NCBI RefSeq assembly: GCF_963678635.1
Contig: NC_087064.1
Coordinates: 53,154,684 to 53,218,683 of the forward strand
Direction: 5' to 3'
Origin: Symsagittifera roscoffensis
Lineage: Eukaryota; Xenacoelomorpha; Acoela; Convolutidae
DNA length: 64,000 nt
Under the pieces are notes generated by a model. It worked only from the letters and a program-made list of their open reading frames with translations. It ran no database searches and had not been told where the DNA came from. The translations under genes were made by a program, and so were the position numbers. Shown here one piece after another: positions 1 through 13,200 of this stretch; position 1 is the first letter of the stretch, and every line of letters starts with the position of its first letter.

Positions 1-2190
1 TTTAATTAATTTTTCCTTTTCTTCAGCGTGATGACAAAACCCAGACTGATTCGTGACAGAAAATTCGGAAGCTGACACTTTGGTTGTTTGTGCTTTTTCA
101 TTGCTGTCTAAAGTCTAATAGTAGCTTTTATTTACTTGTTTAGTTACGCCAGAAGTTTTAATTATTTTATGTAATCAGATGCTTTGTTCTGTTATAGTGA
201 ATCTGCTTTTAAGTTTTGTGCTAAGTCGAAGCATAAATCGCAGTTTAGTCTTTAGGACTATGGTTTTCACGAAAAATGATGCTTTAATTTGGTAGTGCGA
301 TCTAATTTTTTCCTTTTTAATTTCTTTTTCCGCATGATAGTCATAGTGTTTCTTGGTTTTGTTCTTAGTCGAAGCATAAATTGCAGTTTTTTTTCTAGAC
401 ACAATATATTTTCATGAAAATTGTTGCTCTGATTTGGTAGTGCAATGTTTTTTTTCTTTCACTGCATGATGATCAAAATCAGACTGATTCGTGAGAGTAA
501 ACTCGGAAGCTGAGACTTGTTTTTTTTTCACTACTGTCCAAAATCTAATAATAGCTTTTTTTGTTAAATTACGCCAGAAATTGTTATTGATTCATGTAAT
601 CAGATGCTTTGTACTGTTATAGTGATTCTGGTTTTTAGTTTCGTTCTAAGTCGAAGCATAAATAGCATTTTAGTCTTTGAGTTTATTTTTTTCACGAAAA
701 ATGATGCTTTGATTTGGTAGTGCGATTTAATTTTTTCATTTTTTATTTCTTTTTCCGCATGATAGTCATAGCGGTTCTTGGTTTCGTTCTTAGTCGAAGC
801 ATAAATTGCAGTTTTTTTTTCTAGACACAATATATTTTCATGAAAATTGTTGCTCCGATTTGGTAGTGCAATGTTTTTTTTCCTTTACCGCATGATGATC
901 AAAATCAGACTGATTCGTGAGAGTAAATTCGGAAGCTGAGACTCTTGTTTTTTTTCACTACTGTCCAAAATCTAATAATAGCTTTTTTTGTTTAGTTGGG
1001 CCAGAAATTGTTATTGAGTCATGTAATCAGATGCTTTGTACTGTTATAGTGAATCTGGTTTTTAGTTTCGTTCTAAGTCGAAGCATAAATCGCAGTTTAG
1101 TCTTTAGGGCTATGGTTTTCACGAAAAATGATGCTTTGATTTGGTAGTGCGATTTAATTTTTTCATTTTTAATTTCTTTTTCCGCATGATAGTCATAGTG
1201 GTTCTTGCTTTTGTTCTTAGTCGAAGCATAAATTGCAGTTTTTTTTCTAGACAATATATTTTCATGAAAATTGTTGCTCTGATTTGGTAGTGCAATGTTT
1301 TTTTTCCTTTACCGCATGATGATCAAAATCAGACTGATTCGTGAGAGTAAATTCGGAAGCTGAGACTCTTGTTTTTTTTCACTACTGTCCAAAATCTAAT
1401 AATAGCTTTTTTTGTTTAGTTGGGCCAGAAATTGTTATTGAGTCATGTAATCAGATGCTTTGTACTGTTATAGTGAATCTGGTTTTTAGTTTCGTTCTAA
1501 GTCGAAGCATAAATCGCAGTTTAGTCTTTAGGGCTATGGTTTCCACGAAAAATGATGCTTTGATGTGGTAGTGCGATTTAATTTTTTCATTTTAAATTTC
1601 TTTTCCCGCATGATAGTCATAATGGTTCTTGCTTTTGTTCTTAGTCGAAGCATAAATTGCAGTTTTTTTTTCTAGACACAATATATTTTCATGAAAAATG
1701 TTGCTCTGGTTTGGTAGTGCAATGTTTTTTTCCTTTACCGCATGATGATCAAAATCAGACTGTTTCGTGAGAGTAAATTCGGAAGCTGAGACTCTTGTTT
1801 TTTTTCACTACTGTCCAAAATCTAATAATAGCTTTTTTTGTTTAGTTACGCCAGAAATTGTTATTGATTCATGTAATCAGATGCTTTGTACTGTTATAGT
1901 GAATCTGGTTTTTAGTTTCGTTCTAAGTCGAAGCATAAATAGCATTTTAGTCTTTGAGTTTGTTTTTCGTGAATATTGATTTTTTGTTTTGGTAGTGCGA
2001 TATAATTTTTTCATTCTTAATTTCTTTTTCCGCATGATAGTCATAGTGGTTCTTGGTTTTGTTCTTAGTCGAAGCATAAATTGCAGTTTTATTTTTAGAA
2101 ACTATATTATCATGAAAATTGCTGCGTTGATTTGGCATCGCAATGTTTTTTTAATTCCTTTACCGCATGATGGCCAAAATCAGACTGATT
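1..2190. repeat. Satellite array, block of ~425-bp short units
   Basis: Tandem units in one orientation, about 425 bp each. The anchor 'cagatgctttg' recurs near 177, 601, 1,028, 1,452 and 1,878. Each unit holds two related half-modules, each with a copy of 'agtcgaagcataaat', and a third stretch starting 'cgcatgatgatcaaaa' and running through 'ctgattcgtgagag'. The + strand is strongly T-rich. The array begins before the window. Short ORFs on both strands recur because the unit recurs; none resembles a known protein. Confidence 0.95.
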
Positions 2191-5100
2191 CGTGATAGTC
2201 AATTCGGAATCTGTTTTTTTGTGCTCAGTTCTTCTGTTTTCAGAAGTTCAAGAATAGCAATATTCGTTTTTGCCAAAGGCTGTAATTGCTTCAGAAGACC
2301 TGATGCGTTTTTGTGTTATAGTGATGCTGTTTTTCTGTTCTTATTGTTTTCTTGTTGATGAAGAGTTTGCTGTTTGGTTTGTAAGACTAGAAAACGTTTC
2401 TTTTTCATGAGAGCTGATGCTTTGTTCTGGTAGGGTGTTTTTGTTTCTTTTGTTTATTTAATTTTCCCTTTTCTTCCGCATGATGACAAAACCCAGACTG
2501 ATTCGTGACAGAAAATTTGGAAGCTGACAATTTGGTTGTTTGTGCTTTTTCATTGCTGTCTAAAGTCTAATAGTAGCTTTTATTTACTTGTTTAGTTACG
2601 CCAGAAATTGTAATTATTTCATATAATCAGATGCTTTGTTCTGTTATAGTGAATCTGCTTTTAAGTTTCGTTCTAAGTCGAAGCATAAATCGCAGTTTAG
2701 TCTTTAGGGCTATGGTTTTCACGAAAAATGATGCTTTGATTTGGTAGTGCGATTTAATTTTTTCATTTTTAATTTCTTTTTCCGCATGATAGTCATAGTG
2801 GTTCTTGCTTTTGTTCTTAGTCGAAGCATAATTTGCAGTTTTTTTTTCTAGACAATATATTTTCATGAAAATTGTTGCTCTCTTTTGGTAGTGCAATTTT
2901 TTTTCCTTTACTGCATGATGATCAAAATCAGACTGATTCGTGAGAGTAAATTCGGAAGCTGAGACTCTTGTTTTTTTTTTCACTACTGTCCAAAATCTAA
3001 TAATAGCTTTTTTTGTTTAGTTACGCCAGAAATTTTTATTGATTCATGTAATCAGATGCTTTGTACTGTTATAGTGAATCTGGTTTTTAGTTTCGTTCTA
3101 AGTCGAAGCATAAATAGCATTTTAGTCTCTGAGTTTGTTTTTCTTGAAAAATGATTTTTTGTTTTGGTAGTGCGATATAATTTTTTCATTCTTAATTTCT
3201 TTTTCCGCATGATAGTCATAGTGGTTCTTGGTTTTGTTCTTAGTCGAAGCATAAATTGCAGTTTTACTTTTAGAAACAATATATTATCATGAAAATTGCT
3301 GCGTTGATTTGGCATCGCAATGTTTTTTTATTTCCTTTACCGCATGATGGCCAAAATCAGACTGATTCGTGATAGTCAATTCGGAATCTGTTTTTTTTTG
3401 TGCTCAGTTCTTCTGTTTTCAGAAGTTCAAGAATAGCAATTTTCGTTTTTGCCAAAGGCTGTAATTGCTTCAGAAGACCTGATGCGTTTTTGTGTTATAG
3501 TGATGCTGTTTTTCTGTTCTAATTGTTTTCTTGTTGATGAAGAGTTTGCTGTTTGGTTTGTAAGACTAGAAAACGTTTCTTTTTCATGAGAGCTGATGCT
3601 TTGTTCTGGTAGGGTGTTTTTGTTTCTTTTGTTTATTTAATTTTCCCTTTTCTTCCGCATGATGACAAAACCCAGACTGATTCGTGACAGAAAATTTGGA
3701 AGCTGACAATTTGGTTGTTTGTGCTTTTTCATTGCTGTCTAAAGTCTAATAGTAGCTTTTATTTACTTGTTTAGTTACGCCAGAAATTGTAATTATTTCA
3801 TATAATCAGATGCTTTGTTCTGTTATAGTGAATCTGCTTTTAAGTTTCGTTCTAAGTCGAAGCATAAATCGCAGTTTAGTCTTTAGGGCTATGGTTTTCA
3901 CGAAAAATGATGCTTTGATTTGGTAGTGCGATTTAATTTTTTCATTTTTAATTTCTTTTTCCGCATGATAGTCATAGTGGTTCTTGCTTTTGTTCTTAGT
4001 CGAAGCATAATTTGCAGTTTTTTTTTCTAGACAATATATTTTCATGAAAATTGTTGCTCTCTTTTGGTAGTGCAATTTTTTTTCCTTTACTGCATGATGA
4101 TCAAAATCAGACTGATTCGTGAGAGTAAATTCGGAAGCTGAGACTCTTGTTTTTTTTTTCACTACTGTCCAAAATCTAATAATAGCTTTTTTTGTTTAGT
4201 TACGCCAGAAATTTTTATTGATTCATGTAATCAGATGCTTTGTACTGTTATAGTGAATCTGGTTTTTAGTTTCGTTCTAAGTCGAAGCATAAATAGCATT
4301 TTAGTCTCTGAGTTTGTTTTTCTTGAAAAATGATTTTTTGTTTTGGTAGTGCGATATAATTTTTTCATTCTTAATTTCTTTTTCCGCATGATAGTCATAG
4401 TGGTTCTTGGTTTTGTTCTTAGTCGAAGCATAAATTGCAGTTTTACTTTTAGAAACAATATATTATCATGAAAATTGCTGCGTTGATTTGGCATCGCAAT
4501 GTTTTTTTATTTCCTTTACCGCATGATGGCCAAAATCAGACTGATTCGTGATAGTCAATTCGGAATCTGTTTTTTTTTGTGCTCAGTTCTTCTGTTTTCA
4601 GAAGTTCAAGAATAGCAATTTTCGTTTTTGCCAAAGGCTGTAATTGCTTCAGAAGACCTGATGCGTTTTTGTGTTATAGTGATGCTGTTTTTCTGTTCTA
4701 ATTGTTTTCTTGTTGATGAAGAGTTTGCTGTTTTGTTTGTAAGACTAGAAAACGTTTCTTTTTCATGAAAGCTGATGCTTTGTTCTGGTAGCGTGTTTTT
4801 GTTTCTTTTGTTTATTTAATTTTTCCTTTTCTTCCGCATGATGACAAAACCCAGACTGATTCGTGACAGAAAATTTGGAAGCTGACAATTTGGTTGTTTG
4901 TGCTTTTTCATTGCTGTCTAAAGTCTAATAGTAGCTTTTATTTACTTGTTTAGCTACGCCAGAAATTGTAATTATTTCATGTAATCAGATGCTTTGTTCT
5001 GTTATAGTGAATCTGCTTTTAAGTTTCGTTCTAAGTCGAAGCATAAATCGCAGTTTAGTCTTTAGGGCTATGGTTTTCACGAAAAATGATGCTTTGATTT

Positions 5101-5700
5101 GGTAGTGCGATTTAATTTTTTCATTTTTAATTTCTTTTTCCGCATGATAGTCATAGTGGTTCTTGCTTTTGTTCTTAGTCGAAGCATAAATTGCAGTTTT
5201 TTTTCTAGACACAATATTTTTTCATGAAAATTGTTGCTCTGATTTGGTAGTGCAATGTTTTTTTTCCTTTACCGCATGATGATCAAAATCAGACTGATTC
5301 GTGAGAGTAAATTCGGAAGCTGACACTCTGGTTGTTTTTTTTTCACTACTTTCCAAAATCTACTAATAGCTTTTTTTGTTTAAATACGCCAGAAATTGTT
5401 ATTGATTCATGTAATCAGATGCTTTGTACTGTTATATTGAATCTGGTTTTTAGTTTCGTTCTAAGTCGAAGCATAAATAGCATTTTAGTCTTTGAGTTTA
5501 TGTTTTTCTTGAAAAATGATTCTTTGTTTTGGTAGTGCGATATAATTCTTTCATTCTTAATTTCTTTTTCCGCATGATAGTCATAGTGGTTCTTGGTTTT
5601 GTTCTTAGTCGAAGCATAAATTGCAGTTTTAATTTTTTTAGAAACAATATATGATGAAAATTGCTGCGTTGATTTGGCATCGCAATGTTTTTTTATTTCC
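2164..5700. repeat. Satellite block with 1,179-bp higher-order repeat (short + long unit)
   Basis: Short (~425 bp) and long (~754 bp) units alternate: anchors lie near 2,627, 3,052, 3,806, 4,231, 4,985 and 5,415. The roughly 1,179-bp compound unit is almost perfectly duplicated (about 2,440-3,618 and 3,619-4,797); embedded ORF translations in the two copies are identical. A third, diverging copy begins near 4,798. The long unit contains an extra ~315-bp module marked by 'gtgctcagttc', 'cagaagttcaagaatagcaa' and 'agactagaaaacgtttc'. Confidence 0.93.
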
Positions 5701-8700
5701 TTTATCGCATGATGGTCAAAATCAGACTGATTCATGATACTCAATTCGGATTTTGTTTTTTTTCTGCTCAGTTCTGTTTTCAGAAATTCAAGAATAGCAA
5801 TACGTTTTTGCCAAAGGTTGTAATTGCTTCAGAAGACCTGATGCTTTTTTGTGTTATAGTGATGCTGGTTTTCTGTTCTAATTGTTTTCTTGTTAAAGAA
5901 GAATTTGCTGTTTGGTTCATAAGACTAGAAAACGTTTCTTTTTCATGAGAGCTGATGCTTTGATTTGGTAGCGTGTTTTTGTTTCTTTTGGTTATTTAAT
6001 TTTTCCTTTTTTTCCGCATGATGACAAAACCCAGAGTGATTCGTGACAGAAAATTCGGAAGCTGGCACTCTGGTTGTTTGTGCTTTTTTCGTTACTGTCT
6101 AAAATCTAATAATAGCTTTTTACTTGTTTAGTTACGCCAGAAGTTGTAATTATTTCATGTAATCAGATGCTTTGTTCTGTTATAGTGAATCTGCTTTTAA
6201 ATTTCGTTCTAAGTCGAAGCATAAACCGCAGTTTAACCTTTAGGACTATGGTTTTCACGAAAAATGATGCTTTGATTTGGTAGTGCGATTTAATTTTTTG
6301 ATTTTTATTTTCTTTTTTCGCATGATAGTCATAGTGGATCTTGGTTTTGTTCTTAGTCAAAGCATAAATTGCAATTTTATTTCAAGACACAATTTATCAG
6401 GGTGAAATTTGCTGCTTTGATTTGGCATCGCAATGTTTTTTTAATTCCTGCACTGCATGATGATCAAAATCAGACTGATTCGTGATACTCAATTCGGAAT
6501 CTGTTTTTTTTGTGCTCAGTTCTTCTGTTTTCAGAAGTTCAAGAATAGCAATATACGTTTTTGCCAAAGGCTGTAATTGCTACAGAAGACCTGATGCGTT
6601 TTTGTGTTATAGTGATGCTGTTTTTTTGTTCTAATTGTTTTCTTGTTGATGAAGAGTTTGCTGTTTTGTTTGTAAGACTAGAAAACGTTTCTTTTTCATG
6701 AGAGCTGATGCTTTGGTTTGGTAGCATGTTTTTGTTTATTTAGTTTTTCGTTTTCTTCCGCATGATGACAAAACCCGGACTGATTCGTGACAGAAAATTC
6801 GGAAGCTGACACTCTGGTTGTTTGTGCTTTTTTCATTATTGTCTAAAGTCTAATAATAGCTTTTCTTTTACTTGTTTAGTTACGCCAGAAGTTGACACTA
6901 ACTCATGTAATCAGATGCTTTGTTCTGTTATTGTGATAATGGTTCCTAGTTTCGTTCTAAGTCGAAGCATAAATCGCAGTTTAGTCTTTAGGACTATGAT
7001 TTTTATGAAAAATGATTCTTTGTTTTGGTAGTGCGATATAATTTTTTCATTTTTAATTTCTTTTTCCACATGAGTCATAGTGGTTCTTGGTTTTGTTCTT
7101 AGTCGAAGCATAAATTGCAGTTTTATTTTTAGACACAATATGTTATCATGAAAATTGCTGCTTTGATGTGGCATCGCAATGTTTTTTTATTTCCTTTAAC
7201 GCATGATGATCAAAATCAGACTGATTCGTGATATTCAATTCGGATTCTGTTTTTTTTTCTGCTCAGTTCTGTTTTCAGAAGTTCAAGAATAGCAATACGT
7301 TTTTGCCAAAGGTTGTAATTGCTTCAGAAGACCTGCTGCCTTTTTGTGTTATAGCGATGCTGGTTTTCTGTTCTAATTGTTTTCTTGTTGAAGAAGAATT
7401 TGCTGTTTTGTTCATAAGACTAGAAAACGTTTCTTTTTCATGAGAGCTGATGCTTTGATTTGGTAGCGTGTTTTTGTTTCTTTTGGTTATTTAATTTTTC
7501 CTTTTCTTCCGCATGATGACAAAACCCAGAATGATTCGTGACAGTAAATTCGGAAGCTGGCACTCTGGTTGTTTGTGCTTTTTTCGTTACTGTCTAAAAT
7601 CTAATAATAGCTTTTTACTTGTTTAGTTACGCCAGAAGTTGTAATTATTTCATGTAATCAGATGCTTTGTTCTGTTATAGTGAATCTGCTTTTAAATTTC
7701 GTTCTAAGTCGAAGCATAAATCGCAGTTTAACCTTTAGGACTATGGTTTTCACGAAAAATGATGCTTTGATTTGGTAGTGCGATTTAATTTTTTGATTTT
7801 TATTTTCTTTTTCCGCATGATAGTCATAGTGGATCTTGGTTTTGTTCTTAGTCAAAGCATAAATTGCAATTTTATTTCAAGACACAATTTATCAGGGTGA
7901 AATTTGCTGCTTTGATTTGGCATCGCAATGTTTTAATTCCTGCACTGCATGATGATCAAAATCAGACTGATTCGTGATATTCAATTCGGATTCTGTTTTT
8001 TTTTCTGCTCAGTTCTGTTTTCAGAAGTTCAAGAATAGCAATACGTTTTTGCCAAAGGTTGTAATTGCTTCAGAAGACCTGATGCCTTTTTGTGTTATAG
8101 TGATGCTGTTTTTCTGTTCTAATTGTTTTCTTATTGATGAAGAGTTTGCTGTTTTGTTTGTAAGACTAGAAAACGTTTCTTTTTCATGAGAGCTGATGCT
8201 TTGGTTTGGTAGCATGTTTTTGTTTATTTAGTTTTTCGTTTTCTTCCGCATGATGACAAAACCCGGACTGATTCGTGACAGAAAATTCGGAAGCTGACAC
8301 TCTGGTTGTTTGTGCTTTTTTCATTATTGTCCAAAGTCTAATAATAGCTTTTCTTTTACTTGTTTAGTTACGCCAGAAGTTGACACTAACTCATGTAATC
8401 AGATGCTTTGTTCTGTTATTGTGATAATGGTTCCTAGTTTCGTTCTAAGTCGAAGCATAAATCGCAGTTTAGTCTTTAGGACTATGATTTTTATGAAAAA
8501 TGATTCTTTGTTTTGGTAGTGCGATATAATTTTTTCATTTTTAATTTCTTTTTCCACATGAGTCATAGTGGTTCTTGGTTTTGTTCTTAGTCGAAGCATA
8601 AATTGCAGTTTTATTTTTAGACACAATATGTTATCATGAAAATTGCTGCTTTGATGTGGCATCGCAATGTTTTTTTTTATTTCCTTTAACGCATGATGAT

Positions 8701-11700
8701 CAAAATCAGACTGATTCGTGATATTCAATTCGGATTCTGTTTTTTTTTCTGCTCAGTTCTGTTTTCAGAAGTTCAAGAATAGCAATACGTTTTTGCCAAA
8801 GGTTGTAATTGCTTCAGAAGACCTGATGCCTTTTTGTGTTATAGTGATGCTGTTTTTCTGTTCTAATTGTTTTCTTATTGATGAAGAGTTTGCTGTTTTG
8901 TTTGTAAGACTAGAAAACGTTTCTTTTTCATGAGAGCTGATGCTTTGGTTTGGTAGCATGTTTTTGTTTATTTAGTTTTTCGTTTTCTTCCGCATGATGA
9001 CAAAACCCGGACTGATTCGTGACAGAAAATTCGGAAGCTGACACTCTGGTTGTTTGTGCTTTTTTCATTATTGTCCAAAGTCTAATAATAGCTTTTCTTT
9101 TACTTGTTTAGTTACGCCAGAAGTTGACACTAACTCATGTAATCAGATGCTTTGTTCTGTTATTGTGATAATGGTTCCTAGTTTCGTTCTAAGTCGAAGC
9201 ATAAATCGCAGTTTAGTCTTTAGGACTATGATTTTTATGAAAAATGATTCTTTGTTTTGGTAGTGCGATATAATTTTTTCATTTTTAATTTCTTTTTCCA
9301 CATGAGTCATAGTGGTTCTTGGTTTTGTTCTTAGTCGAAGCATAAATTGCAGTTTTATTTTTAGACACAATATGTTATCATGAAAATTGCTGCTTTGATG
9401 TGGCATCGCAATGTTTTTTTTTATTTCCTTTAACGCATGATGATCAAAATCAGACTGATTCGTGATATTCAATTCGGATTCTGTTTTTTTTTCTGCTCAG
9501 TTCTGTTTTCAGAAGTTCAAGAATAGCAATACGTTTTTGCCAAAGGTTGTAATTGCTTCAGAAGACCTGATGCCTTTTTGTGTTATAGCGATGCTGGTTT
9601 TCTGTTCTAATTGTTTTCTTGTTGAAGAAGAATTTGCTGTTTTGTTCTTAAGACTAGAAAACGTTTCTTTTTCATGAGAGCTGATGCTTTGATTTGGTAG
9701 CGTGTTTTTGTTTCTTTTGGTTATTTAATTTTTCCTTTTCTTCCGCATGATGACAAAACCCAGAATGATTCGTGACAGCAAATTCGGAAGCTGGCACTCT
9801 GGTTGTTTGTGCTTTTTTCGTTACTGTCTAAAATCTAATAATAGCTTTTTACTTGTTTAGTTACGCCAGAAGTTGTAATTATTTCATGTAATCAGATGCT
9901 TTGTTCTGTTATAGTGAATCTGCTTTTAAATTTCGTTCTAAGTCGAAGCATAAATCGCAGTTTAACCTTTAGGACTATGGTTTTCACGAAAAATGATGCT
10001 TTGATTTGGTAGTGCGATTTAATTTTTTGATTTTTATTTTCTTTTTCCGCATGATAGTCATAGTGGATCTTGGTTTTGTTCTTAGTCAAAGCATAAATTG
10101 CAATTTTATTTTAAGACACAATTTATCAGGGTGAAATTTGCTGCTTTGATTTGGCATCGCAATGTTTTTTTAATTCCTGCACTGTATGATGATCAAAATC
10201 CGACTGATTCGTGATACTCAATTCGGAATCTGTTTTTTTTTGTGCTCAGTTCTTCTGTTTTCAGAAGTTCAAGAATAGCAATATACGTTTTTGCCAAAAG
10301 CTGTAATTGCTTCAGAAGACCTGATGCGTTTTTGTGTTATAGTGATGCTGTTTTTCTGTTCTAATTGTTTTCTTGTTGATGAAGAGTTTGCTGTTTTGTT
10401 TGTAAGACTAGAAAACGTTTCTTTTTCATGAGAGCTGATGCTTTGGTTTGGTAGCATGTTTTTGTTTATTTAGTTTTTCGTTTTCTTCCGCATGATGACA
10501 AAACCCGGACTGATTCGTGACAGAAAATTCGGAAGCTGACACTCTGGTTGTTTGTGCTTTTTTCATTATTGTCCAAAGTCTAATAATAGCTTTTCTTTTA
10601 CTTGTTTAGTTACGCCAGAAGTTGACACTAACTCATGTAATCAGATGCTTTGTTCTGTTATTGTGATAATGGTTCCTAGTTTCGTTCTAAGTCGAAGCAT
10701 AAATCGCAGTTTAGTCTTTAGGACTATGATTTTTATGAAAAATGATTCTTTGTTTTGGTAGTGCGATATAATTTTTTCATTTTTAAATTCTTTTTCCACA
10801 TGAGTCATAGTGGTTCTTGGTTTTGTTCTTAGTCGAAGCATAAATTGCAGTTTTATTTTTAGACACAATATGTTATCATGAAAATTGCTGCTTTGATGTG
10901 GCATCGCAATGTTTTTTTTTATTTCCTTTAACGCATGATGATCAAAATCAGACTGATTCGTGATATTCAATTCGGATTCTGTTTTTTTTCTGCTCAGTTC
11001 TGTTTTCAGAAGTTCAAGAATAGCAATACGTTTTTGCCAAAGGTTGTAATTGCTTCAGAAGACCTGATGCCTTTTTGTGTTATAGCGATGCTGGTTTTCT
11101 GTTCTAATTGTTTTCTTGTTGAAGAAGAATTTGCTGTTTTGTTTTTAAGACTAGAAAACGTTTCTTTTTCATGAGAGCTGATGCTTTGGTTTGGTAGCAT
11201 GTTTTTGTTCATTTAATTTTTCCTTTTCTTCCGCATGATGACAAAACCCGGACTGATTCGTGACAGAAAATTCGAATGCTGACACTCTGGTTGTTTGTGT
11301 TTTTTCATTACTGTCTAAAATCTAATAATAGCTTTTCTTTTACTTGTTTAGTTACGCCAGAAATTGACACTAACTCATGTAATCAGATGCTTTGTTCTGT
11401 TATAGTGATAATGGTTCCTAGTTTCGTTCTAAGTCGAAGCATAAATCGCAGTTTAGTCTTTAGGACTATGATTTTTATGAAAAATGATTCTTTGTTTTGG
11501 TAGTGCGATATAATTTTTTCATTTTTAATTTCTTTTTCCGCATGATAGTCATAGTGGTTCTTGGTTTTGTTCTTAGTCGAATCATAAATTGCAGTTTTTT
11601 TAGACACAATATGTTATCATGAAAATTGCTGCTTTGATGTGGCATCGCAATGTTTTTTTTTATTTCCTTTAACGCATGATGATCAAAATCAGACTGATTC

Positions 11701-13200
11701 GTGATACTCAATTCGGATTCTGTTTTTTTTTTCTGCTCAGTTCTGTTTTCAGAAGTTCAAGAATAGCAATACGTTTTTGCCAAAAGTTGTAATTGCTTCA
11801 GAAGACCTGATGCTTTTTTGTGTTATAGTGATGCTGGTTTTCTGTTCTAATTGTTTTCTTGTTGAAGAAGAATTTGCTGTTTTGTTTTTAAGACTAGAAA
11901 ACGTTTCTTTTTCATGAGAGCTGATGCTTTGGTTTGGTAGCATGTTTTTGTTCATTTAATTTTTTCTTTTCTTCCGCATGATGACAAAACCCGGACTGAT
12001 TCGTGACAGAAAATTCGGAAACTGACACTCTGTTTGTTTGTGCTTTTTCATTACTGTCTAAAATCTAATAATAGCTTTTCTTTTACTTGTTTAGTTACGC
12101 CAAAAATTGACACTAACTCATGCAATCAGATGCTTTGATCTGTTATAGTGATAATGGTTCCTAGTTTCGTTCTAAGTCGAAGCATAAATCGCAGTTTAAC
12201 CTTTAGGACTATGATTTTCATGAAAAATGATTCTTTGTTTTGGTAGTGCGATATAATGTTTTCATTTTTAATTTCTTTTTCCGCATGATAGTCATAGTGG
12301 TTCTTGGTTTTGTTCTTAGTCGAAGCATAAACTGCAGTATTTTTTTTGGACACCTTTAATCAACATGAAAATTGCCGCTTTGATTTGGCATCGCAATGTT
12401 TTTTTGTTTTCTTCACCGCATGATGATCAAAATCAGACTGATACGTGATACTCAATTCGGAATCAGTTTTTTTTTCTGCTCAGTTCTGTTTTCAGAAGTT
12501 CAAGAATAGCAATACGTTTTGCCAAAGGTTGTAATTGCTTCAGAAGACCTGATGCCTTTTCGTGTTATAGTGATGCTGGTTTTCTGTTCTAATTGTTTTT
12601 TTGTTGAAGAAGAATTTGCTGTTTTGTTTGTAAGACTAGAAAACTTTTCTTTTTCATGAGAGCTGATGCTTTGTTCTGGTAGCGTGTTTCTGTTTCTTTT
12701 GGTTATTTAGTTTTTCCTTTTCTTCCGCATGATGACAAAACCCAGAATGATCCTTGACAGAAAATTCGGAAGCTGACACTCTGGTTGTTTGTGCTTTTTT
12801 TCATTACTGTCTAAAATCTAATAATAGCTTTTCTTTTACTTGTTCAGTTACGCCAGAAGTTGACACTAACTCTTGTAATCAGATGTTTTTTTCTGTTATA
12901 GTGATACTGGCTCCTAGTTTTGTTCTAAGTCGAAGTATAAATCGCAGTTTAGTCTTTAGGACTATGGTTTTCATGAAAAATGATGCTTTGTTATGGCAGT
13001 ACGATTTCATTTTTTAAATTTCCTTTTCCGCATGAAAGTCATAGTGGTTTTTGGTTTTGTTCTCAGTCGAAGCATAAATTGCAGTTTCATATTTAGGCAA
13101 AATATTTTTTCATGAAAATTGTTGCTCTGATTTGTTTTTTTTTCCTTTACCGCATGATGATCAAAACCAGACTGATTCGTGAGAGTCAAGTCGGAATCTG
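5700..13200. repeat. Satellite block of ~744-bp long units
   Basis: About ten consecutive long units with anchors near 6,163, 6,911, 7,658, 8,399, 9,143, 9,892, 10,641, 11,383, 12,126 and 12,880, so spacing is about 741-754 bp. Some neighbours (around 7,974-9,714) look almost identical, while alternate units carry other diagnostic variants such as 'gttgacactaactcatg' versus 'gttgtaattatttcatg'. This implies local homogenisation with variant subfamilies. No gene is seen here. Confidence 0.93.

Noticed and set aside
900-945. CENP-B box in the satellite ('attcgtgagagtaaattcgg')
   Set aside because: The TTCG and CGG parts are present but the spacing and the CGGG core do not match the 17-bp box.
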